NCBI GenBank assembly: GCA_947630585.1
Contig: CANRIE010000119.1
Span: 1-7,849, forward strand
DNA: 7,849 nucleotides
Reading direction: 5' to 3'
Source: an uncultured Bacilli bacterium
GTDB taxonomy: Bacteria; Bacillota_I; Bacilli_A; RF39; UBA660
Each line of letters starts with the position of its first letter. The stretch's first letter is position 1. The position numbers were made by a program, and so were the translations under genes. This document shows, in pieces, positions 1 to 5,888 of this stretch. The notes below the pieces were generated by a model that ran no database searches, was not told where the DNA came from, and worked only from the letters and a program-made list of their open reading frames with translations.

Positions 1-2
1 TA

Positions 3-332
3 AGTTTGTATTATTATCCTGATGAAGAGCAAAAAAGATTAGATGATTCCCTTTTAGATTTATACAAACAGGAAGGCGAAAAGATTGGCTTTAAACGCGG
101 AGAAAAACGTGGTGAAAAACGTGGCTTAAAAATTGGTGAGCAACGTGGCTTAAAAATTGGTGAGCAACGTGGCTTAAAAATTGGCGAAGAACGTTTAGCC
201 AATAAAGAAAAAGAGATGGTAATTAATATGTATAAAGACAATGCTTTAATTGAAAAGATTTGTAAATATGTTAATTTACCAATTAAAAAAGTAAATGAAA
301 TTATTGAAGATTATAAGAGCAATCTTAAATAA
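3..332 (+). CDS. 3' part of a Rpn/PD-(D/E)XK nuclease-transposase-like protein
   Basis: The reading frame is open to the left edge, so this is the C-terminal end of a longer gene (109 codons visible). It starts in an acidic helical segment (PDEEQKRLDDSLLDLY), runs through an arginine/glycine-rich repeat block (GEKRGEKRG, then RGLKIGEQ about three times, nt 108-194), and ends in a charged helical region (DNALIEKICKYVNLPIKKV) that resembles a small helix-turn-helix. This layout is what I know from C-terminal tails of Rpn family recombination-promoting nucleases (PD-(D/E)XK nuclease family transposases), where G-x-x-x-G-x-x-x repeats are common. The nuclease core would lie upstream and is not visible, so no catalytic residue can be checked. 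A TTG at 6 is an unlikely start because no Shine-Dalgarno site can be seen. Family assignment is by tail style only. Confidence 0.55.
   Translation, partial: SLYYYPDEEQKRLDDSLLDLYKQEGEKIGFKRGEKRGEKRGLKIGEQRGLKIGEQRGLKIGEERLANKEKEMVINMYKDNALIEKICKYVNLPIKKVNEIIEDYKSNLK
120..194 (+). repeat. 24-bp in-frame tandem repeat, about three copies
   Basis: Units at 120-143 and 144-167 are identical; the third at 168-191 differs at two positions, and the CGT of a fourth follows. Each unit encodes RGLKIGEQ or RGLKIGEE, so unit gain or loss keeps the frame. It lies within the tail of the nuclease-like gene. Confidence 0.9.
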
Positions 333-349
333 TTAGATTTTATTAGAAA

Positions 350-392
350 GTAAACAAGTGGCTTAAATTAAAATTTGGGCCACTCGTTTTAC
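350..392. terminator. hairpin terminator between convergent genes
   Basis: The arms AGTGGC (357-362) and GCCACT (379-384) pair perfectly. After one mismatch the stem extends through CAAA/GTTT pairs (352-355 with 386-389), around a 16-nt AT-rich loop. T's follow on the plus strand, and the complement of the left AAA arm gives a short U run on the minus strand. It sits between the nuclease-like gene (stop at 332) and the convergent regulator (stop at 414), so it probably serves both. Confidence 0.7.
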
Positions 393-413
393 TTAGGAAT
401 AAAAGATAGATAA

Positions 414-683
414 TTATTTAAAGAAATCAGTTATATCTATGTTTAAAGCTTCTGCTATTCTTCCTAAAGTTGCAATTGTTAAATGTTTACCTCTTTTTTC
501 ATTTTCAATATCGCAGACATATTCTCTAGACATTTCAATCATATCAGCAAGTTCTTGCTGAGTTAAATTTTTTTCTAAACGATATTTTTTAATATTATTT
601 CTAATTATTCTATAATAATATTCATCATCATTAATATAAGATTTATTTCTTATATTATACCTTTTCTTGTACTTAATAGACAT
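414..683 (-). CDS. XRE-family helix-turn-helix transcriptional regulator
   Basis: A DNA-binding regulator of 89 residues from ATG at 683. An earlier in-frame ATG at 722 is less likely, because a GGTGG Shine-Dalgarno-like sequence lies just before 683. A basic, tyrosine-rich N-terminal extension (residues 1-25) precedes a single HTH_3/XRE domain (about 25-87). The domain has the classic TQQELADMIEMSREYV helix-turn-helix at 41-56, followed by IENEKRGKHLTIATLGRIAEAL and an ending NIDITDFF typical of this family. There is no second domain for ligand sensing, so it resembles small Cro/SinR-like repressors. It diverges from the large surface protein gene across about 110 bp, which makes that gene the obvious target, though this is inference. 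No target site is proven. Confidence 0.88.
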   Translation of the reverse strand: MSIKYKKRYNIRNKSYINDDEYYYRIIRNNIKKYRLEKNLTQQELADMIEMSREYVCDIENEKRGKHLTIATLGRIAEALNIDITDFFK

Positions 684-749
684 TATATTACCACCAGTAA
701 AATATTTTCTATAAAAAAGCAAAAAAATCTATAGTCTAAAGGCCACATT

Positions 750-786
750 TTGTGTTATACTAATAATAGTTATAATAAAGAGAGGA
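750..786 (+). promoter_or_regulatory. putative promoter, near-palindromic operator and RBS of the surface-protein gene
   Basis: TATAAT lies at 771-776 with a weak TTGTGT at 750-755 (15-bp spacing, shorter than ideal). An alternative -10, TATACT, is at 756-761. The stretch 755-775 is nearly palindromic: TTATA-CTA on the left mirrors TAGTTATAA on the right with one base missing. It covers both -10 candidates and would suit a dimeric HTH repressor. The Shine-Dalgarno AAAGAGAGGA (777-786) stands 7 nt before ATG 794. Promoter and operator are inferred by eye. Confidence 0.4.
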
Positions 787-793
787 TATAAGT

Positions 794-1294
794 ATGGAAG
801 TAAAATTGAAAAAGAAAAATAATAAGAAAATATTAATAGTAGGAATAATTTCTTTATTAGTTATGATAGGAGTAATAGGAGGCACGTTTGCTTTAATTAG
901 TTATACTAATCAAATTAATAATCAAAGCATCATTGCTGGAGATATTTTTATGAAGGCAACTGACAATGGAATTATAACTAATTCTATAAAACCAATGGAT
1001 ACAGAAGAAGGAAAAGAAAATGGGGAAAAATATAAATTTAGTGTTCAAGGTTATAACGATTCTAAAAAAGATATTCATTATGGAATCTATTTAAATTATG
1101 GAGAAGAACAAGAAAACAAACAAAGATTTAAAGATGAAGATATCATGGTTTATTTAACTGAAACGAAAAAAGGAGTTACGAAAGATGTCTTTGGACCAGG
1201 TAGATTAACTGATTTTAATGATACTATAATATATTCTAATATAATAGATGGAAATATTAAAAAAGAAGATAAAGTAACAATTGATTATGAATAA
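794..1294 (+). CDS. N-terminal fragment: SipW-type leader and TasA/camelysin-like region
   Basis: This 166-residue frame begins at ATG 794 with a good Shine-Dalgarno. It has a lysine-rich n-region (residues 5-12), a hydrophobic segment (13-28) and GGTFALISYTNQ (29-40), then NNQSIIAGDIFMKAT (42-56). That series (hydrophobic core, G-G-T-F/Y-A, then an A-G-hydrophobic strand) is the pattern I know from leaders processed by SipW-type signal peptidases in TasA, camelysin and related proteins. Export across the membrane is therefore well supported; cleavage near Ala33 is inferred. The rest is polar and beta-rich, as in TasA-like domains. The stop at 1292 falls mid-domain: the continuing strand TVWLSDNVLIS is found in the next frame from 1294. 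As read, the product would lack the end of the domain and everything beyond. Confidence 0.75.
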   Translation: MEVKLKKKNNKKILIVGIISLLVMIGVIGGTFALISYTNQINNQSIIAGDIFMKATDNGIITNSIKPMDTEEGKENGEKYKFSVQGYNDSKKDIHYGIYLNYGEEQENKQRFKDEDIMVYLTETKKGVTKDVFGPGRLTDFNDTIIYSNIIDGNIKKEDKVTIDYE

Positions 1295-1893
1295 CAGTAT
1301 GGTTAAGTGACAATGTCTTAATAAGTGATACAGAAACTAGTTGGGAAGGAAAGAATATTTATACAAGTGAAGAATATAAAAATAGTTATATAAGTTTAGA
1401 TGTTAAAGTCGAAGGGGACTTTGTTGAAAAAGAAGAAGTAATAGAAGGAACAATAGATATAAAAGGATATAAAGTAGATTCAGAAGAAGAGTATGATTTA
1501 AACACGCGACCAATGAGCGAAGAAGATATAAGAGTTGTCATAAGTTCAACAAAAGAAATAGATAAAGTAGTAATAGCAAGTAAGAATAATAATTTAAAAG
1601 AAGAATTAGAAGCAATTAAAAATGAAGATAAATGGGAAGTATCTAAAGTAATATCTGAAAGTGATACTTTTACTTATTATATAATTTATAAAGATGGTAA
1701 AATAAGTAGTAATAATAAATTTCAAATAAATATAAATCCTGATAGATATACGTTAGTTGATAAACCAACAAATTCTTTATGTATAGAAAGGGTTTATAAT
1801 GGTGAAAGTCAAGAATTAGTAAGTGAAACAGAAGGTTATACTTTAGAAAACAATAGCCAAATAGATGTAGGTAACTATCAAATAACAGCATAA
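1294..1893 (+). CDS. middle fragment of the surface protein (frame-shifted): end of TasA-like domain, Ig-like region, repeat A
   Basis: This open frame directly continues the N-terminal fragment: TVWLSDNVLISDTETSW, then YKNSYISLDVKVEG (end of the TasA-like domain), then an acidic linker. An Ig-like stretch with VVISSTKEIDKVVIASKN and FTYYIIYKDG follows, and then the first half of repeat A (CIERVYNGESQELVS...GNYQITA). The first ATG in the frame, at 1513, lies inside the chain and has no clear Shine-Dalgarno, so I do not regard it as a gene start. It ends at TAA 1891, again mid-repeat; the missing end of the repeat is in the next frame from 1892. Translation is unlikely unless ribosomes shift or the sequence contains an error. 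Confidence 0.6.
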   Translation, partial: TVWLSDNVLISDTETSWEGKNIYTSEEYKNSYISLDVKVEGDFVEKEEVIEGTIDIKGYKVDSEEEYDLNTRPMSEEDIRVVISSTKEIDKVVIASKNNNLKEELEAIKNEDKWEVSKVISESDTFTYYIIYKDGKISSNNKFQININPDRYTLVDKPTNSLCIERVYNGESQELVSETEGYTLENNSQIDVGNYQITA

Positions 1894-1954
1894 ATATTTT
1901 TGGACTGATAAATCTACTGAAGATGTAACAATTGAATGTAATATAACCAAAAAA
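1780..1954 (+). repeat. protein repeat A (Ig-like, diverged copy of 3482-3664)
   Basis: Reconstructed residues read C-I-E-R-VYNGESQELVS, NNSQIDVGNYQITAK, then TIECNITKK. They match repeat B at VYNGE-Q-LVS, NN---D-G-Y---AK and C-I-KK. Repeat A spans the second frameshift: aligning the copies requires dropping the T at 1891, which independently supports that point of breakage. An MBG domain follows directly, as after repeat B. Confidence 0.7.
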
Positions 1955-4123
1955 GACTTAACAATTAAAGCTAATGATCAAACAATAGATTATGGAAATA
2001 GTATAAATAAGGCTATAAGTCAAGTAACTGCAACTGGTTTAATTGATAATCACAATATAACTAAAGTAACTTTGGTACAATCAACAACAGATTTAACTAC
2101 AAGTGGAACAATTGAACCTAAAGATGCTATTATTAAAGATAGTGAATTAGTAGATGTAACAAGTAACTATAATATAACTTATGAACTTGGAACTCTAACT
2201 ATAAATAAAGCAACACCAATAATATCTTTAAATTCGCAAAGTGCAACACTTTCAATAAATGAAACTAAGTCATTAGTTGTTTCAGCTAAAGTTGGTTCAA
2301 GAACAGTATCGGGAACATATGAAGTAAATAGTAATAATCCTGAGTTTGTAACTGCTACTGTACTAGAAAATAAAATTACTTTGATTGGTAAAAGTGTTGG
2401 AAATACATCAATAGTAATTACATTTACACCAACCGATTTAGTTAATTATAATCTATCATCAGATTTATCATATGAAGTTAAAGTAAATATAACAACTGCA
2501 ACTAGAGCAATAACTAATTCTGCAGTAAATTATGAAACGGCAAGTAGTAGTGATTTTACAGGAGGATTAGTTAAGATAGATTCAAACGGAGATTTATCAA
2601 ATAGTTCGTCTGTTAGAGAGTATAGATATTCAGGTCCAAAAGTTAATAATTATGTATATTTTAATTGCAAAGATGAAATGGAACAGAATAGGACCAATTG
2701 TGAAATTTGGCAAATAGTTGGTGTTTTTTATGAAAGGGGTTACCAACATTTAAAAATAGTAAAAAGTGATCGATTGAATACGACTAGTTCGTGGGGAGCT
2801 ACAAGTGGAGGTAATAATTGGGAAAATTCTTATATAAAAAGTTATTTAAACACTACTTATTATAATTCACTATCAACAAATGCGAAAAATATGATAGAAG
2901 AAACAACGTATTATTTAGGAACGTTTCAAGCTGATGACGATAATGCTAAAACAGCTTATATTCATGAAAGAGATGTTTCAAATTGCATTAATAATATTGG
3001 TGATGCTTATTATGGTGTATCAAGTAAAGGTTGTCAAGTATGGACGGGAAATATAGCCACTTGGAAAGGTAACATTGCATTATTGTATCCAAGCGATGTT
3101 GGTTATTCATCTACTAGTAATTATTGGGAAACTAAAATGGATAAATATCCAGATAGCTTAAGAGATGCTAGCTGGCTACAACCAAATAATCATGGTGGTA
3201 GTAATGCTGAATGGTTGTTGTCTCCATCAGATGGTGTTGCTGGAAATTACGCAAGTCGCTGGTTTATTCCAGTTAAAGTATCAGATTTTAGTGTTGGAAC
3301 AGATGGTGGAATTCGACCTACAACTACATTAAAATATAATGTTAATATAGTAGGAGGAGATGGAAGTTCAAATTCACCTTATCAGTTAGAATCTCTAGTA
3401 TCTTCTACTCCTAATAACCAAGAAGGACCTGCAATTGTTGATGATAATATAGGTACTAATAAAACAGCAAGTATAGGAAGGTGTAATAATCTTGTTTATA
3501 ATGGAGAAGAGCAAACATTAGTAAGTGGAGGAAAGAATGTAACTTATAGTAATAATACAGGTAAAGATGCTGGAAGTTATACAGTAAATGCTAAAACTAA
3601 AAATGGTTATTTCTTCTCAGATGGTAGTACTAGTAAAACATTAACTTGTACAATTGAAAAGAAAGCCGTAACTGTTAATTATAGTAGTAATCAAGTTAAA
3701 TATACCGGAGGATTAGTTAGTCCTATTGCTACTGCAACTGGTGTGAAGGGTGAGAATATCGAACTTGAAACTACTAAAGAAAGTAGTATTGGAGATTATA
3801 CTATGATTACTACTATGAAGAATGTTAATCCTAATTATACATTAAGAAATACAGTTTATGATTATAAGATATTTGATGGTGATGTTAAAGAAAATAACAA
3901 TATTAAAACTACTTATAAAGTTAATTATTATTTAATGAATAAAGATTTAGTCAATTATACTTTAGTTAAAAGTAATAGTTATGATGCTAAAGTAGGAGAA
4001 ATTATTACTCCTAAAGTATTAGATTTTTCTGGATATAAGAGTCCTAAAAATATTACTATAGAAATTATTAAGGGAGAAAATATTATTAATTATTATTACG
4101 AAAGACTAGATTTTAATAAATAA
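1892..4123 (+). CDS. C-terminal fragment of the surface protein: MBG, BIG2-like, C-type-lectin-like and MucBP-like domains
   Basis: An unbroken frame of 743 codons, most of the reconstructed protein. In order: end of repeat A (to 1954); an MBG-type beta domain (1955-2215, ending NYNITYELGTLTINKA, the family's hallmark); a BIG2-like domain (about 2216-2491, FVTATVLENKITLIGKSVG); a large domain (about 2535-3391) with EIWQIVGV, YIKSYLNTTYYNSL, WKGNIALLYPSDVGY, EWLLSP, GIRPTTTL and GGDGSSNSPYQL. The last resembles DUF6273/C-type-lectin (FGE-like) ligand-binding domains common in gut Bacillota. Then repeat B (3482-3664), an MBG-like domain (3665-3871), and a MucBP-like end (about 3911-4105, finishing in GENIINYYYER). 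Most of this suggests a cell-surface adhesin or stalk. The TTG at 2072 lies within the first MBG domain and is not a credible start. Confidence 0.75.
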   Translation, partial: KYFWTDKSTEDVTIECNITKKDLTIKANDQTIDYGNSINKAISQVTATGLIDNHNITKVTLVQSTTDLTTSGTIEPKDAIIKDSELVDVTSNYNITYELGTLTINKATPIISLNSQSATLSINETKSLVVSAKVGSRTVSGTYEVNSNNPEFVTATVLENKITLIGKSVGNTSIVITFTPTDLVNYNLSSDLSYEVKVNITTATRAITNSAVNYETASSSDFTGGLVKIDSNGDLSNSSSVREYRYSGPKVNNYVYFNCKDEMEQNRTNCEIWQIVGVFYERGYQHLKIVKSDRLNTTSSWGATSGGNNWENSYIKSYLNTTYYNSLSTNAKNMIEETTYYLGTFQADDDNAKTAYIHERDVSNCINNIGDAYYGVSSKGCQVWTGNIATWKGNIALLYPSDVGYSSTSNYWETKMDKYPDSLRDASWLQPNNHGGSNAEWLLSPSDGVAGNYASRWFIPVKVSDFSVGTDGGIRPTTTLKYNVNIVGGDGSSNSPYQLESLVSSTPNNQEGPAIVDDNIGTNKTASIGRCNNLVYNGEEQTLVSGGKNVTYSNNTGKDAGSYTVNAKTKNGYFFSDGSTSKTLTCTIEKKAVTVNYSSNQVKYTGGLVSPIATATGVKGENIELETTKESSIGDYTMITTMKNVNPNYTLRNTVYDYKIFDGDVKENNNIKTTYKVNYYLMNKDLVNYTLVKSNSYDAKVGEIITPKVLDFSGYKSPKNITIEIIKGENIINYYYERLDFNK
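3482..3664 (+). repeat. protein repeat B (Ig-like, diverged copy of 1780-1954)
   Basis: Reads CNNLVYNGEEQTLVS, then NNTGKDAGSYTVNAKTKNGY and LTCTIEKK. It is followed by an MBG-like domain (KAVTVNYSSNQVKYTGG...NPNYTL). The pair repeat plus MBG therefore occurs twice, either side of the BIG2-like and lectin-like domains, probably from an old duplication. Confidence 0.7.
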
Positions 4124-4150
4124 ATTTAGTATAATAAACATGAGGTGGAT

Positions 4151-4540
4151 ATGAAAAAGATAGATAAAAGGGTTTTGATTGGAATAGGGATTATTATAAT
4201 AATAATTATAGGTATTAGTTTATTTTTTATATTGAAAAATAAAGATAAAGATATAAATACTAAAAAACTTAATGATGAAGAAATAGTTAAAGGACAAGAA
4301 GAAGTTACTAATATAGTTCGAGGGTATGTAGATAATATTAGTAATATTAAAGAGTATGCTAGAGATAATTCTAAAATAGAATTTAGTATTAAAGAATTAA
4401 GAGGAATCTTTAATATAGATACTAGTAGTTTTAAAAATAGTAAATATAATTGCAATGAAGATACGACATTTATTAAATATGATGAAAATTACAATGATTA
4501 TATTGTATTACTTGATTGTAAAGCTTTCTATTTAGAATAA
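4151..4540 (+). CDS. small single-pass membrane protein, function unknown
   Basis: I do not recognise this protein of 129 residues. ATG 4151 is preceded by GAGGTGG at a suitable distance; the GTG at 4145 overlaps that site and is a less likely start. A basic start (MKKIDKR) leads into a very hydrophobic isoleucine-rich segment (residues 8-28), then a lysine/aspartate-rich stretch that would lie outside by the positive-inside rule. The remaining about 90 residues are polar, with two cysteines (101 and 123) near the end, spaced to allow a disulfide. It follows the surface-protein gene by 27 bp on the same strand with no terminator seen between, so cotranscription is plausible, and a role at the same surface structure is possible. 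There is no prepilin motif and no enzyme motif. Confidence 0.7.
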   Translation: MKKIDKRVLIGIGIIIIIIIGISLFFILKNKDKDINTKKLNDEEIVKGQEEVTNIVRGYVDNISNIKEYARDNSKIEFSIKELRGIFNIDTSSFKNSKYNCNEDTTFIKYDENYNDYIVLLDCKAFYLE

Positions 4541-4589
4541 GTTCACAAAAAAAACATATTTCCCTCATGTTAAAATCATATTCATTTAG

Positions 4590-4612
4590 TATACTTATAA
4601 ATGAAAGGAGGG
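4590..4612 (+). promoter_or_regulatory. -10-like box and strong Shine-Dalgarno of the thioredoxin-like gene
   Basis: TATACT (4590-4595) is followed by AAAGGAGGG (4604-4612), the strongest Shine-Dalgarno in the window. No clear -35 is seen at normal spacing. The first in-frame codon at the usual distance is ATC at 4618, not ATG. An ATG at 4601 is in another frame and gives only ten residues. Confidence 0.45.
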
Positions 4613-4617
4613 ATAAA

Positions 4618-4863
4618 ATCGAAATTAAGATAATAGGAAGTGAAAATCCCCTGGGAAGAAAAATAAAAAAAGAATTACAAAGTATTGCAAAAAAAGAAAA
4701 ACTTGATATTGATATATTAGAAGTAAATGATAAAAATAATATACGAAAATATAAAGTACAAAAAACTCCTACCTTAGTTATAAATGATGAATTAAAATAT
4801 GATTATGAAAAAATTGATTATAATATTTTAAAAAGATTGATTATGTTTAGTTCATTGATTTAA
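4618..4863 (+). CDS. thioredoxin-fold protein lacking the CXXC motif
   Basis: About 81 residues. It begins with a beta strand IEIKIIGSENP, then a helix rich in lysine, a second strand LDIDILEVND, then KYKVQKTPTLVIND carrying the cis-proline (Pro51, T-P) that marks the thioredoxin fold, and a final helix. This follows the small redox-active-disulfide/thioredoxin_3 type (compare the family pattern K-I-x-x-x-G-x-x-C-P-x-C). Here the two cysteine positions are Asn10 and Gly13, and the chain has no cysteine at all, so a redox role is unlikely. The start is odd: the strong Shine-Dalgarno points to ATC 4618, a rare start codon. The alternative ATG 4567 would place the Shine-Dalgarno inside the gene and add 17 residues unlike the fold. 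It could therefore be a start-codon mutant. A terminator follows immediately. Confidence 0.6.
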   Translation: MEIKIIGSENPLGRKIKKELQSIAKKEKLDIDILEVNDKNNIRKYKVQKTPTLVINDELKYDYEKIDYNILKRLIMFSSLI

Positions 4864-4865
4864 TT

Positions 4866-4890
4866 AAAAGCCTTTTAGGGCTTTTTTTTT
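4866..4890 (+). terminator. intrinsic terminator
   Basis: AAAAGCC (4866-4872) pairs with GGCTTTT (4879-4885) around the loop TTTTAG, and the T run continues to 4890. It begins 3 nt after the stop of the thioredoxin-like gene, separating that gene from the coiled-coil gene. Confidence 0.92.
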
Positions 4891-4904
4891 AAATAATTTT
4901 ATTA

Positions 4905-4923
4905 TATAATTTAGAAAAGGAGA
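4905..4923 (+). promoter_or_regulatory. -10-like box and Shine-Dalgarno of the coiled-coil gene
   Basis: TATAAT (4905-4910) lies just after the terminator, followed by AAAGGAG (4917-4923) 8 nt before ATG 4932. No convincing -35 is visible in the A/T-rich sequence, so the promoter is tentative; the ribosome site is clear. Confidence 0.45.
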
Positions 4924-4931
4924 AATTTTAT

Positions 4932-5888
4932 ATGAAAAAAGAAGAAATAACTTTAAAAAACACTAAACAAGAAATATTAGATGCTTTAAATGAAGCTCTT
5001 TTAAGAGAGAAAAATAATTTAAAGATGAAATCTAATCCTGAAGAGGAAGAAAAAGTAAGAAAGGAAGAAAAAGCGGTTTTAGAAACCAAGAAGAATGTTG
5101 AAGAAAATATATTCTCAACAGAACTTATTAATAAGTTTAAAGATTTAGAACTTGCAATTGCAAGTGAAGAAGAAAAGTTAAAAAACTTATATGGAGTTGA
5201 AAAAGAATTAAATAATTTAACTTTAGTAATTAATACTGGAAAAGATTTCTTAATGGAACTTGATTTAAGAAAGAAAAATGAAGAAGCAAGAATTAAGAAT
5301 GAAATTAAAGAATTAGAAGCTGAATATAATAAAAAAGCTAATGAACTTAATAGTGATTATGAATTAAAAGCTAAAACTTTAAAAATTGAAAGAGAAAGAG
5401 AAGTTGAAGAATATAATTATAAGATTAAAAGAGAAAGAGAACTTGATAATAATGCTTTCTTAGATTTAAAGAAAACAAGAGAAGCTAGTTTAAAAGAAAT
5501 GGAAGAAGAAACTAAGAAATTGCTTGAAGATGCTAAAGAAAAAGAAAGATATTTAAGTGATTTAGAAAAACAAGTTAATGATATTCCAAACTTATTAGTA
5601 AAAGAATATGAAAGAGGTAAAAAAGAAGTTACTAGTGAATTAACAAAAGAACATAAGTATGAAATAGAATTATTAAAGAAAGATTATGAAAATCAAGTTG
5701 CAAGACAAAATGATAAAATTGAATCTTTAAAAGAAGAATTAGAAAAAGCTAATAATTTAACTATAAGTTTACAAGAAAAGATGGATAAAGCTTATCTTGA
5801 ACTTAAAGAGTTAGCAACTAAAACCGTTGAAGCTAATGGAGGAGTTAAAATATTAGGACAAAGTAATCAAGGAGATAGTGGTAAATGA
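4932..5888 (+). CDS. cytoplasmic coiled-coil protein, function unknown
   Basis: A protein of 318 residues from ATG with a strong Shine-Dalgarno. I do not recognise a named family. The N-terminus (ITLKNTKQEILDALNEALL) is a helix. From about residue 30 to 300 it is almost entirely charged (E/K/R) with leucine or isoleucine at heptad-like spacing, i.e. a long coiled coil. A short break around residues 95-110 (LVINTGKDFLMEL) and another around DIPNLLVKEY (217-226) may be hinges. The tail is LATKTVEANGGVKILGQ, then a polar G/S end. There is no signal peptide, membrane segment, Walker box or Zn motif, so it is not an SMC ATPase despite similar composition; a structural or scaffold role is inference. 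The stop TGA overlaps the start ATG of the next gene (ATGA), suggesting translational coupling. Confidence 0.85.
   Translation: MKKEEITLKNTKQEILDALNEALLREKNNLKMKSNPEEEEKVRKEEKAVLETKKNVEENIFSTELINKFKDLELAIASEEEKLKNLYGVEKELNNLTLVINTGKDFLMELDLRKKNEEARIKNEIKELEAEYNKKANELNSDYELKAKTLKIEREREVEEYNYKIKRERELDNNAFLDLKKTREASLKEMEEETKKLLEDAKEKERYLSDLEKQVNDIPNLLVKEYERGKKEVTSELTKEHKYEIELLKKDYENQVARQNDKIESLKEELEKANNLTISLQEKMDKAYLELKELATKTVEANGGVKILGQSNQGDSGK

Larger units (their letters stand above)
794..4123 (+). pseudogene. large multi-domain surface/secreted protein, interrupted by two compensating frameshifts
   Basis: Read as one gene this encodes about 1,109 residues. Frame 2 (794-1294) ends at TAA 1292 after one missing A; adding an A after GAA (1289-1291) restores D-Y-E-I-T-V-W-L-S-D. 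The frame then runs from 1294 to 1890 and is broken again by one extra T at 1891; removing it joins GNYQITA to KYFWTDKST within one Ig-like repeat. The two shifts cancel, and the last 743 codons are intact. Domains in reconstructed numbering: leader about 12-35; TasA-like region to about 210; Ig-like about 241-320; repeat A and MBG domain about 330-474; BIG2-like 476-566; C-type-lectin-like 581-866; repeat B and second MBG-like 897-1026; MucBP-like 1040-1104. There is no LPXTG motif. It may be a pseudogene or a consensus error; internal starts at 1513 (ATG) or 2072 (TTG) have no convincing RBS and would split domains. Confidence 0.8.

Noticed and set aside
120..194. CRISPR-like array
   Set aside because: The units are tandem without unique spacers and are in frame within a coding region.
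14..241. Minus-strand open frame with repeated SPIFKPRC units
   Set aside because: It is the antisense reading of the 24-bp tandem repeat in the nuclease-like tail; low-complexity shadow without a ribosome site.
1288..1293. Stop-codon reassignment (TAA or TGA read as an amino acid)
   Set aside because: The true continuation is in a different frame, and TAA and TGA end other intact genes here normally.
1280..1300. Programmed ribosomal frameshift in the surface gene
   Set aside because: No X-XXY-YYZ slippery heptamer or strong downstream stem at either break, and two opposite shifts would be needed.
2072..2074. TTG start for a separate 683-residue protein
   Set aside because: It lies inside the first MBG domain, lacks a Shine-Dalgarno, and the same frame continues upstream to 1892 with coherent domain sequence.
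4126..4455. Minus-strand open frame rich in Leu/Ile/Ser
   Set aside because: Mirror of the Ile-rich membrane protein on the plus strand; no Shine-Dalgarno or recognisable domain.
4542..4576. Promoter TTCACA ... TAAAAT before the thioredoxin-like gene
   Set aside because: The 23-bp spacing is too long for a sigma-A promoter.
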